Assembly: GCA_025963615.1 (NCBI GenBank)
Contig: JAOQAL010000055.1
Coordinates: forward strand, 1 to 7,420
DNA from: Chitinophagaceae bacterium
GTDB taxonomy: Bacteria > Bacteroidota > Bacteroidia > Chitinophagales > Chitinophagaceae
Direction: 5' to 3'
DNA length: 7,420 nucleotides
In this document: positions 1-6,336 of the stretch, one piece after another
Layout of the letters: each line of letters opens with the position of its first letter
Numbering within the stretch: position 1 is the stretch's first letter
The notes under the pieces: model-generated
What the model saw: the letters and a program-made list of their open reading frames with translations, nothing else
Databases searched by the model: none
Told to the model about the DNA's origin: nothing
Program-made: the position numbers and the translations under genes

Positions 1-30
1 TTTGTGACTCTGTGCCTCGGTGTCTTTGTG
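1..30 (-). repeat. Degenerate 8-base-periodic CACAGAG-type repeat, inverted copy, cut by window edge
   Basis: GTG triplets recur exactly every 8 bases, at 4, 12, 20 and 28; on the minus strand this reads as CAC-words such as CACAGAG and CACCGAG. The array faces the similar array at 112-160 in opposite orientation, with about 80 AT-rich bases between, so the two arms could pair imperfectly. The repeat probably continues left of the window. It lies beyond the 3' end of the PQQ dehydrogenase gene. Similar CACAGAGGCACAGAG-type strings are, from memory, common between genes of Bacteroidota. Function unknown. Confidence 0.7.
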
Positions 31-111
31 TTCCAAAATTGTATTTTATCCCTCCCATAACTTAGAAGTCAAATTATTACTTAGGCATTTTAGAGGTTAA
101 ATGTTTTGAAA

Positions 112-160
112 CACAGCGGCACAGAGACACGGGGGCACGGTGGCACAGAGAGGCACAGAG
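112..160 (+). repeat. Degenerate 8-base-periodic CACAGAG-type repeat array
   Basis: Six CAC-starting heptamers begin at 112, 120, 128, 136, 144 and 154 (CACAGCG, CACAGAG, CACGGGG, CACGGTG, CACAGAG, CACAGAG). The step is 8 bases, except the last, which is 10. The array lies 80 bases after the 3' end (minus strand) of the dehydrogenase gene and is the inverted partner of 1-30. A role as transcript end, protein-binding array or remnant of a small mobile repeat is possible, but none is shown by the sequence. No T-tract typical of an intrinsic terminator follows it on the minus strand. Confidence 0.75.
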
Positions 161-239
161 AATGGCTTTTGGGTTAGAAGTTTATTAGTTCAATAGTTCA
201 TGACCCTTCGATAAATTGAGAGGGGCAGTAAGGAAGGAT

Positions 240-1940
240 TTATTGAACGTATATTTTCTGCACAGCGTATTTTGTATCGCCCGTCAACCTTACTATATAA
301 ACCCCTGCTGTTAGCTGATTTGCCGGTACACTGATATTTCCGGTCCTGCCATTTATATTGGACTTGCTGATGATTACTCCACCCGTGGTAATTAACTCCA
401 CAACACGGTAATCTGAATTCGATGGCAGGTACACTTGTATAACACCATTCGTAATAACTGAGGGAGAAACGAGAGGCGCTGTCTTATTGCTAAGTTTTAT
501 ATTGATAATTCCGGAGTAGGTGAACCTGCCGTCCCTATCGACCATCTTCAGCCGGTAAAAAATACTTCCGTTATAAGTAACCGGATGCAGGTAGTGATAT
601 ATAGATCCAGATGGTTGATTTTTTGCCGCGACGGTGCCAATCTTAGTAAACCTGTTTCCGTCCAGGCCATATTCGATTTCAAACTGGCTGACATTTTCTT
701 CCATCGCAGTGTGCCAATTCAGTTGTACACCGTTATTGACCGGCAATCCCTGGAACTGTAGAAGAGAAAGCGGTAATGGACCTGCATTAACTGTAATGCG
801 GTATACACTGTTAGCAGTAAGAGAAACCGCAAAGGCTTCTCCATTTTCCGTTTCCCCAAAATCTACTATACCGGTAGGAGAAATTGTTTGCGTGCTGACG
901 TTCCATCCGCCTGAGCCATCAGAAACAATTTTGTAAAAAACACCAGAGTAAAAATCGGCGCTAATATACCAACCCTGCAATAATGGATACGCTGTGCCTC
1001 TGTATACAATCCCACCCGTTATACTGGCAGAAGGGTTTTGAGTAGCATAAGTATGCACAGGAAAAACATAACTGGAAGGTCCACTGCAACCAGTAGTATT
1101 GAAGGTGGCATTGCCTTCATAACAGCGCCATCCGTAGTTAGTAGCCAGTGTAGCAGCACTGGCGCGGAAATTGATTTCTTCCCAGGAATCCTGTCCTACA
1201 TCACCGATCCACATGTCATTAGTCTGCCTGTCAAAACTCCAGCGATATGGATTGCGCAGGCCCAGGTTAAATATTTCATTACCGAAAGGATTGTCAGCCG
1301 GTATAGTATAAAAAGGTGCAGTTGCCGAAGTATTAACATCAAACCTCAAAATTTTACCAAGCAACACCGAGGTGTTCTGGGCATTATCGGGTGTATCGCC
1401 AGCACCTCCACCATCGCCGGTTGATAAATAAAGAAACCCATCATTCCCAAAATGAAGTTCACCACCGTTGTGATTGCTGTTGGTAGGATGGGGTATCGTG
1501 ATCACTATTTCTTTGGTACTGGCATCAGCCACATCCGGATCGCTGCTCACCTGGTATCTTGCCAGTTCCAGGTCGCCTGCCGTATTGGTATAATAGACAA
1601 AGAATAACCCGTTATTTACATAGTCAGGATGAAAGGCCATGCTCAGGAGGCCCCTTTCGCCGGTACTACTCAGATTCGAAACGGTGACGAAATCAGAAAG
1701 AAAATTGAAGGCCGCATCATAAGCCCTGATGGTTCCCTGTTTTTGAACAATGAAAATCCGGTTGCTGCCATCACCGGCATGCACCAATTGCATGGGCAGG
1801 TTGAGGCCGGTGGTAATGACAGGGGACAACAGCAGGTCGGGCTGCGTCAAACTATTTTTTGAGATGAAATTTAAACTGAGAAGGATCAAAATCATCCTTA
1901 ATGATCGGGGGTGGTAAATATGTCCAGGAATTCTTTCCAT
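240..1940 (-). CDS. Secreted PQQ-dependent sugar dehydrogenase-like protein with T9SS sorting domain
   Basis: This 566-residue protein belongs to the glucose/sorbosone dehydrogenase family, six-bladed beta-propellers that oxidise sugars or other alcohols using PQQ and calcium. A signal peptide is visible: basic residues 1-15, then a hydrophobic stretch at about 16-27. The propeller spans about 31-385. NHNGGELHFG carries His157, equivalent to the catalytic base of soluble glucose dehydrogenase; STGDGGG and GLRNPYRW follow, Arg229 being the expected PQQ-contact arginine, then IGDVGQDSWEEIN. Residues 389-484 are a fibronectin-like linker (LNWHTAMEENVSQFEIEYG, YRLKMVDRDG). Residues 492-566 resemble a type A T9SS sorting domain ending in GVYIVRL and QKIYVQ, so the mature protein should be exported across the outer membrane and released or anchored at the surface. 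I chose the ATG at 1940; an in-frame extension to 1988 adds 16 non-signal-like residues, and an ATG at 1895 would leave only the hydrophobic core. No PQQ biosynthesis genes are nearby. The substrate cannot be told. Confidence 0.9.
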   Translation of the reverse strand: MERIPGHIYHPRSLRMILILLSLNFISKNSLTQPDLLLSPVITTGLNLPMQLVHAGDGSNRIFIVQKQGTIRAYDAAFNFLSDFVTVSNLSSTGERGLLSMAFHPDYVNNGLFFVYYTNTAGDLELARYQVSSDPDVADASTKEIVITIPHPTNSNHNGGELHFGNDGFLYLSTGDGGGAGDTPDNAQNTSVLLGKILRFDVNTSATAPFYTIPADNPFGNEIFNLGLRNPYRWSFDRQTNDMWIGDVGQDSWEEINFRASAATLATNYGWRCYEGNATFNTTGCSGPSSYVFPVHTYATQNPSASITGGIVYRGTAYPLLQGWYISADFYSGVFYKIVSDGSGGWNVSTQTISPTGIVDFGETENGEAFAVSLTANSVYRITVNAGPLPLSLLQFQGLPVNNGVQLNWHTAMEENVSQFEIEYGLDGNRFTKIGTVAAKNQPSGSIYHYLHPVTYNGSIFYRLKMVDRDGRFTYSGIINIKLSNKTAPLVSPSVITNGVIQVYLPSNSDYRVVELITTGGVIISKSNINGRTGNISVPANQLTAGVYIVRLTGDTKYAVQKIYVQ

Positions 1941-2014
1941 ATTTTTAATTTTTGATTGTCCACGTCTTGTTATGACCATTATGACCAACGCAATGCTGCT
2001 CCTGCCCGGTAAGA

Positions 2015-2176
2015 TATTTCACGCAAAGATATTTCACGCAAAGGGCGCAAAGAAGCAAAAAACGCAAAGAGATGAACATGTTTCACGCAAAGCGCGCAGA
2101 GAAGCAAAGAGCGCAAAGAGAGATGAACATGTTTCACGCAAAGGGCGCCAAGAAGCAAAGAACGCAAAGAGATGAA
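2015..2176 (+). repeat. Tandem array of three CGCAAAG-type repeat units plus a partial unit
   Basis: Units lie at 2032-2080, 2081-2131 and 2132-2176 (49, 51 and 45 bases), each starting TTTCACGCAAAG and ending with CGCAAAGAGATGAA or a close variant; the first two end in ATGAACATG. A fragment, TATTTCACGCAAAGA, precedes them at 2015-2029. Inside a unit the heptamer CGCAAAG recurs about every 9 bases (2037, 2046, degenerate at 2054, 2063). Long frames through this array are low-complexity Ala/Lys/Arg peptides and are not genes. The array sits between the divergent starts of the PQQ dehydrogenase and the multicopper oxidase. Inverted copies lie at 3913-3957 and 4080-4124, beyond the oxidase. Confidence 0.9.
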
Positions 2177-2405
2177 GGGTTATGAATAAAAACTTTACTT
2201 TTCCGATATCTCTGCTGCCAATCAAATCGTAATCGACCTAAACTCCATGAAATGGAGAACCGGGAAGACTTTCAAAGAACAAAGATAAAACAACAGAACG
2301 ATCGCGTAATAGCAAATAATTTCTTAAATTAATGTTGAGGGCTGTCCAAATTTTTTAATGAACATTTCAACTGCAAGTTTTAAACATCAGCTTAAACTAG
2401 ATATT
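2177..2405. other. AT-rich leader region upstream of the multicopper oxidase
   Basis: No gene is seen here. The stretch should hold the oxidase promoter. One perfect 6-base inverted repeat, CTCCAT-gaa-ATGGAG, lies at 2243-2257 and could be an operator half-site pair or a small hairpin. A TAATGTTG at 2330-2337 is one base off the Bacteroidota -7 consensus TAnnTTTG, but no matching -33 TTG is visible at the right distance. The frame of the oxidase is open back to an ATG at 2358, so an alternative start there would take in the last 48 bases. No copper-responsive operator was recognised. Confidence 0.4.
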
Positions 2406-3815
2406 ATGAAAACCATTGCGGCACTTATTGTCTATTTAGCTATTCTTTCAGGGTGTAAACAAAAAAATGAAACCAGTACAGAACCCTTAAAAAACCCAGA
2501 AAAGGCATTTAGTAAAAATGGTTTGCTGGAAATTACATTAGAGGCCAAAGAAGGTAACATACAATTAGCAGGTAAATCCTACACTGCCTGGCTATATAAT
2601 GGAAGCTATATGCCTCCTTTGCTGCATTTAATTCCCGGTGATACGCTAAGGCTGCATTTGGCAAACGGACTAAACATGCAAACCAATCTGCATTATCATG
2701 GAATGAATGTTTCACCCGCTGGAAACAGTGATAATATTTTCAGAATCGCCAATCCGGGCGATACCTTGTTGTATGAAGTCATAGTACCCAAAAACCATGA
2801 TGCGGGTACTTTTTGGTATCATCCCCACACCTGCGGTAACAGCGAACAGCAGGTTTCACTGGGTCTCAGTGGAGGCATCCTTGTCGAAGGCTTGTTTGCC
2901 AAACTGCCGCCTGTTTTCAAACAGCAGAAGGATTATATCATGCTGCTGAAGGATATTCAGTCAACAGAAGATTTAAAGAAAGTGTTTCTGTGCAGTGCTG
3001 AAAAAGGCGTAAAGGAGGTATATAAATTTGACAGCGAAAAACCCAGGCAATGCACTGTAAACGGGCAAATTAATCCGTTCATCAGCATTCAGCCCGGCGA
3101 AACACAGATCTGGCGAATATTCAATGTTGGTGCTAATATTTATTATAATATTCACCTGGACGGTCATCAGCTTTATCAAATTGGTGAAGATGGCGTGTAT
3201 TACAAACAGGTAAAAGCAAGAGATAGCATTTTAATGCCTCCTGGTTCAAGAATTGAATTATTGGTACAGGCGAAGAAAACCGGTGAGTTTAAATTAAAAA
3301 CACTGGCAATGAGTACCGGCAGTGATGGAGACAGCTATCCCGAAGTTATATTGGCCACCATGATTTGTAAAGGGTCTTCCATTGACCCCTTGCCCATACC
3401 GCTAAAGGTGAATGACCAACTTATTGATTACCGCACAAAAACCATAACAGGAAAAAGAACTTTTAGATTTACAGAAGGGCCAGGAGTCTTCTACATTAAT
3501 AACAGACTGTTTAACCGTGACTCCATTGATACCAGAGTAAAATTAGGCAGCATTGAAGAGTGGACCATAATAAATGCCTCTGATGAAATGCATTGTTTTC
3601 ACATTCACCAAATAAATATGCAGGTTGTGGAAATAAATGGGAAACAAATAGAATTTAACGGTTATAATGACGTTGTAAATATGCCCCCGAAAAGTATTAT
3701 TAAATTGATTATGCCATTTACTGAAGAATATATGGTAGGCAAATTTGTATATCATTGTCATATACTGTCTCATGAAGATAAAGGCATGATGCAGGTGATA
3801 GAAGTAGTTAAATAA
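2406..3815 (+). CDS. Multicopper oxidase (laccase-like), predicted lipoprotein
   Basis: This 469-residue three-cupredoxin enzyme should couple one-electron oxidation of a substrate (phenol, metal ion such as Cu(I), or other) to reduction of O2 to water. All copper ligands are present. Trinuclear-centre histidines are H96 and H98 (LHYHG), H139 and H141 (WYHPH), H399 and H401 (HCFHIH), and H450 and H452 (HCH). The type 1 site is H396, C451, H456 and axial M461. Domains run at about 40-165, 175-325 and 345-469. The N-terminus, MKTIAALIVYLAILSGC, is a short lipoprotein signal with lipobox LSGC, so Cys17 should be lipidated and the enzyme membrane-anchored facing the periplasm or surface. I chose the ATG at 2406 because it gives this clean signal; an in-frame ATG at 2358 would add 16 residues. 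The motif HGMNVSPAGNSDN fits bacterial laccase/CueO-like enzymes. It has no methionine-rich insert, argues neither for nor against copper detoxification, and stands alone with no copper genes around it. A sampled 60-base line is about 37% GC, lower than the kinase gene. Confidence 0.93.
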   Translation: MKTIAALIVYLAILSGCKQKNETSTEPLKNPEKAFSKNGLLEITLEAKEGNIQLAGKSYTAWLYNGSYMPPLLHLIPGDTLRLHLANGLNMQTNLHYHGMNVSPAGNSDNIFRIANPGDTLLYEVIVPKNHDAGTFWYHPHTCGNSEQQVSLGLSGGILVEGLFAKLPPVFKQQKDYIMLLKDIQSTEDLKKVFLCSAEKGVKEVYKFDSEKPRQCTVNGQINPFISIQPGETQIWRIFNVGANIYYNIHLDGHQLYQIGEDGVYYKQVKARDSILMPPGSRIELLVQAKKTGEFKLKTLAMSTGSDGDSYPEVILATMICKGSSIDPLPIPLKVNDQLIDYRTKTITGKRTFRFTEGPGVFYINNRLFNRDSIDTRVKLGSIEEWTIINASDEMHCFHIHQINMQVVEINGKQIEFNGYNDVVNMPPKSIIKLIMPFTEEYMVGKFVYHCHILSHEDKGMMQVIEVVK

Positions 3816-3893
3816 ATTATTTGCTGAGCCCTGGGGCAATTTCCAGCAGGCATTCAACCCAAATTCCATACATCTAAGCGATGTCGGGAAAGT

Positions 3894-3957
3894 AAAGATT
3901 GACTCTTAACAGTTCATCTCTTTGCGTTCTTTGCTTCTTGGCGCCCTTTGCATGAAA
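3894..3957 (-). repeat. CGCAAAG-type repeat, inverted copy 1, with 19-base tail
   Basis: On the minus strand bases 3957-3913 read as a 45-base unit that matches the innermost left unit (2132-2176) at 44 of 45 positions; the only change is TTTCAC to TTTCAT. Both share the variant GGGCGCCAAG, which the other copies lack. A further 19 bases (3894-3912) are shared only with the neighbouring copy at 4061-4124, with 57 of 64 bases identical overall. With the left array it brackets the multicopper oxidase in inverted orientation. Confidence 0.9.
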
Positions 3958-4060
3958 CTTGTTTATCGCATCGACATACTTCTTTTCGAATCCCAGGGTC
4001 TGCCGGTGAAATATTTTTTTACATTTTGAAGATTAGCTTGGGCAAGACCCCGGGCAGACG

Positions 4061-4124
4061 AAAGACTGACTCTTAGCAGTTCATTTCTTTGCGCTCTTTG
4101 CTTCTTTGCGTCCTTTGCGTGAAA
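4061..4124 (-). repeat. CGCAAAG-type repeat, inverted copy 2, with 19-base tail
   Basis: This is the second downstream copy, in direct orientation to 3894-3957 and 167 bases from it. The 45-base family unit is 4080-4124; the 19-base tail (4061-4079) is seen in the two downstream copies but not in the left array. Seven of 64 bases differ between the two downstream copies, so the duplication is not fresh. Confidence 0.88.
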
Positions 4125-4135
4125 TATTCACCTAC

Positions 4136-4159
4136 CCGTATTAATACGGTATTTTTTTT
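4136..4159 (+). terminator. Possible terminator: short palindrome followed by T8
   Basis: CCGTATTAATACGG (4136-4149) is a perfect 14-base palindrome that can fold as a 5-base-pair stem with a TTAA loop. It is followed by TA and eight T residues (4152-4159). The order hairpin then T-tract fits termination of plus-strand transcription, such as read-through from the multicopper oxidase, although it lies 320 bases past that stop codon. The stem is short, so this is tentative. Confidence 0.3.
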
Positions 4160-4223
4160 CACATGGCACCATTAGCTTTGAAAGGAATAGCCGGCAACAA
4201 ACGTTGCCTCGATCATTAAACCA

Positions 4224-4251
4224 TTGTCAGGTTCTACTCAGCACCTGGCAA
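4224..4251 (-). terminator. Imperfect hairpin downstream of the response regulator
   Basis: On the minus strand TTGCCAGGT and ACCTGACAA can pair as eight base pairs with one C-A mismatch around a 10-base loop. It lies about 40 bases after the response regulator stop codon, a reasonable place for the end of the four-gene transcript. No T-run follows, so an intrinsic terminator is not well supported; it could instead be a 3'-end stabilising structure or chance. Confidence 0.2.
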
Positions 4252-4288
4252 ACCTGTCCGGAAAATAGGGCCCTTGCCGGTTATTCTT

Positions 4289-4960
4289 TTATTGTCCTGG
4301 TTTAAAAAATCCTTTTTGTATGGCATATACCACTAATCCAGCGGTGCTGTGCACATTCATCTTTTCCTGGATTTTCTCCCGGTAGCCTTCGATGGTCCGG
4401 ATACTTAAGTTAAGAGCCGCCGCTATTTCTTTATTGGAGAATTCCTGGCAGATAAAACGGATGACCTCTTTTTCCCGCTCGCTAAACGTTGTCCTGTCTT
4501 TTTTGTATGGATTGAATTTGCTGGACGCAATCATTTTTGCCAGTTTGGTTGATGTTTGGCGGCAGTAATAAGTATTATTTTCATAAACGGCATAAATAGC
4601 CTGCAGTATTTCTTCCCGCTCTGCATTTTTTAAAAGGTATCCCGTGGCCCCTGCCTCCAGCATGTCGACAATCAGGTTCTCCTCATCAAAACTTGTCAGC
4701 GCAATCATCCGGGTATCCGGATAGTTTTTATGGATCAGGCGGGCCGCTTCAATTCCATCCATGACCGGCATATGGACATCGATGAAAACGATATCGGGTT
4801 TCAGCTCAGCAGTCAGCCGCAGCAGCTCCCGGCCATTTTCAGCCTCGCCGGCGAATTCAATTTCCGTATGCCGGCGCAGCATGTTGCGGAAACCTTCCCG
4901 CAGCATGGCGTGATCATCTGCGATCAGGATCCTGATGGTGGTCATTTCGTATGATTTCAT
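4289..4960 (-). CDS. NarL/FixJ (LuxR)-type response regulator
   Basis: This 223-residue cytoplasmic transcription factor is the output of the kinase encoded just upstream. The receiver domain covers about residues 9-125: acidic pair D15-D16 in ILIADDH, phosphoacceptor D61 in FIDVHMPVMDG, conserved T89 in ALTS, and K111 in YLLKNA. A linker leads to a LuxR/GerE helix-turn-helix at about 159-217, with FSEREKEVIRFI, the recognition region NKEIAAALNLSIRTIEGY, and a final VVYAIQKG. Length and order are normal for the family. The chosen ATG at 4960 is 10 bases after the kinase stop at 4971, fitting co-transcription. The ATG at 4945 would give MTTIRILIADDH, an equally typical start; an upstream TTG at 4987 overlaps the kinase and is less likely. 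Phosphorylation should drive dimerisation and DNA binding. Its targets are unknown, but autoregulation of the cluster is common in such systems. Confidence 0.93.
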   Translation of the reverse strand: MKSYEMTTIRILIADDHAMLREGFRNMLRRHTEIEFAGEAENGRELLRLTAELKPDIVFIDVHMPVMDGIEAARLIHKNYPDTRMIALTSFDEENLIVDMLEAGATGYLLKNAEREEILQAIYAVYENNTYYCRQTSTKLAKMIASSKFNPYKKDRTTFSEREKEVIRFICQEFSNKEIAAALNLSIRTIEGYREKIQEKMNVHSTAGLVVYAIQKGFFKPGQ

Positions 4961-4970
4961 AACAGCGTTA

Positions 4971-5717
4971 TTACAGGGGGATTTCAAAAGTATAACGCGT
5001 ACCCATACCCGCTTTTGAATCCAGGTACATCGTTCCTTTCAGTATGTCTGCCCGGCTGAGCAGGCTGCGGAGGCCAAGGCCAGTAAAATCGCGGCTGCCG
5101 GCGCTATTATCAAAGCCACGGCCATCATCTTCCGTCCGCAGTAAGAGCATCGGGCCAGCCACCTTCAGCTCAATCAGCAGCGTCGCCGCGGCAGCATGTT
5201 TCACCGTATTATGAATGACTTCCTGGATGATCCGGTAAATATTCACCGACTTGTCCAGGGACAGGGCTGGAATATGATCGTGTTTTAATCGGACCTGCAG
5301 ACCCGTCTTTGCGTAGATCGTATCGGTTGATTCCTCCAGCGCGATGACGAGCCCTTTACGCAAAAGCGCTTCGGGCATCAGGTCATTGGCTATCTCCCGC
5401 ACTCGGTTGATCATGGTATCCAATGTCTCATTGGTTTTGGCCAGTACTCTTCGATCCTCCGGGTCCTCTAACTCAAAGCTGTTAATGTTATACTTCACAG
5501 CCAGCAATACCGGCGAAAGATCGTCATGAAGATCACGGGCTACCCGGCTTCTTTCTTTCTCGAGCGTGATTATTTCAGCCTGAACTTTTGAATTGTAGAG
5601 TGCAAAATTGCTTTTTTGCTGGCGGAGAATGGTAATAATAAAATAAACAAGGATGATGCCGAGCACGGCAACAGCGATCAGAACGGCAGTATAAATCTTA
5701 TTTTCTTCGGTGCCCAT
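4971..5717 (-). CDS. HisKA_3-type sensor histidine kinase with one membrane helix and no sensory domain
   Basis: This 248-residue kinase has a single membrane helix at about 10-31, a short coiled linker (33-55), then the HisKA_3 dimerisation and phosphoacceptor segment with His64 in RSRVARDLHDDLSPVL, as in NarX/DesK-type kinases that pair with NarL-type regulators. The HATPase domain covers about 155-248: N-box EVIHNTVKHA with N170, G1-like DDGRGFD at 197-203, G2 GLGLRSL at 213-219, and the final GTRYTFEIPL. There is no PAS, GAF, TPR or extracytoplasmic domain, so the input must come from the membrane helix or a partner protein. The start codon lies 40 bases inside the preceding membrane-protein gene, suggesting translational coupling; the next in-frame Met is past the phosphoacceptor, so this start is well supported. 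Sampled lines are 50-65% GC, far above the preceding gene. Confidence 0.92.
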   Translation of the reverse strand: MGTEENKIYTAVLIAVAVLGIILVYFIITILRQQKSNFALYNSKVQAEIITLEKERSRVARDLHDDLSPVLLAVKYNINSFELEDPEDRRVLAKTNETLDTMINRVREIANDLMPEALLRKGLVIALEESTDTIYAKTGLQVRLKHDHIPALSLDKSVNIYRIIQEVIHNTVKHAAAATLLIELKVAGPMLLLRTEDDGRGFDNSAGSRDFTGLGLRSLLSRADILKGTMYLDSKAGMGTRYTFEIPL

Positions 5718-6331
5718 AACAAAGCCAGTGCGAACACAAGATTAACAAAAAAATTAATAGCTTGCAGGAAAAGGTAGATGTTCGAATAAAATCGTTCGCT
5801 GAAATTAAGTCTTAAAAATAAAAACAGGTAGATCGTTGCAGTGTAAGAATAAAAAATCACCAGGCCTGAACAAATAAGAAATTTTGAATCCCTCAGCAAG
5901 GAGCCGCGGCCACTCATAACAATAAGATTGATCTCATCAATTGACAAAAAGACCAGGCAAAACGAATAAATCACCCAGAAAAGTGAATTGCCGGTAAACA
6001 GGGAATTCAATAGCAGGTTGTCGAAGATCCAAACAATAATTAACAAACTAAGAGTAAACACGTAGCTATACTTCTTTCGGCTGAAGCGGCCCCAGCTTTT
6101 AAAAAGCCATAAATACAATAAGGCTTCAATAATACTATAGAGATTATAGTTAATGCCGTTATCCCTGAATAGGTAAGCCGCCACGTTACTGATTACCTCA
6201 TTCAACAAACCAAAGAAGCATATAAAAATAAAAGGATGATAAGATTTATGAATTTTCTTAAACCTTATCAACCCGGTTATTGCGGCTATAGTCACACTAT
6301 AACCGCTTATCAATGCCAAACTGAACATCAT
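5678..6331 (-). CDS. Unrecognised integral membrane protein, about seven helices; candidate sensor for the kinase
   Basis: I do not recognise a named family. The 217-residue product is almost entirely membrane helices, at about 4-22, 32-55, 62-80, 90-109, 115-134, 150-174 and 183-207, with short charged loops (RFKKIHK, KSWGRFSRKK, RDSK, PKKIRF). The positive charges in loops after helices 1, 3, 5 and 7 suggest a cytoplasmic C-terminus and an outside N-terminus if seven helices is right. There is no enzyme motif. I chose the ATG pair at 6331/6328, five bases after the upstream stop and preceded by GAGCGGAAC; a GTG at 6385 would overlap the upstream gene by 49 bases and add 18 polar residues. 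The gene overlaps the kinase by 40 bases. By position it may be the input module of the system, comparable in logic to 7TMR-type sensor domains but on a separate polypeptide; this is inference. Sampled lines are 32-42% GC. Confidence 0.82.
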   Translation of the reverse strand: MMFSLALISGYSVTIAAITGLIRFKKIHKSYHPFIFICFFGLLNEVISNVAAYLFRDNGINYNLYSIIEALLYLWLFKSWGRFSRKKYSYVFTLSLLIIVWIFDNLLLNSLFTGNSLFWVIYSFCLVFLSIDEINLIVMSGRGSLLRDSKFLICSGLVIFYSYTATIYLFLFLRLNFSERFYSNIYLFLQAINFFVNLVFALALLWAPKKIRFILPF

Positions 6332-6336
6332 AATAT

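Larger units (their letters stand above)
3816..4288. other. Gene-free region between convergent multicopper oxidase and response regulator genes
   Basis: No plausible protein or RNA gene is seen. The 473 bases contain a 64-base direct repeat (3894-3957 and 4061-4124) whose last 45 bases are inverted copies of the CGCAAAG-type unit, a palindrome with a T-tract at 4136-4159, and a partly paired hairpin at 4224-4251. Since the flanking genes are convergent, both transcripts must end here. The 122 bases between the two repeat copies hold nothing recognised. Confidence 0.6.

Noticed and set aside
634..1862. Plus-strand frames of 77-128 codons opposite the PQQ dehydrogenase
   Set aside because: They lie antisense within a well-supported gene and contain no recognisable domain.
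2015..2176. CRISPR array
   Set aside because: The units are adjacent with no unique spacers, vary in length and have inner periodicity; no cas genes are present.
1972..2225. Open frames through the CGCAAAG array on both strands (Ala/Lys/Arg-rich or Leu/Phe/Ala-rich peptides)
   Set aside because: They are translations of the tandem repeat and show no independent gene-like sequence or start signal.
2132..3957. Insertion sequence or composite transposon around the oxidase
   Set aside because: Inverted repeats are present, but there is no transposase and no target-site duplication that I could find; the repeats belong to a wider intergenic family.
4119..4131. GTGAA-ATA-TTCAC small inverted repeat at the end of repeat copy 2
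   Set aside because: Five-base arms are expected by chance and no T-tract or gene start is tied to it.
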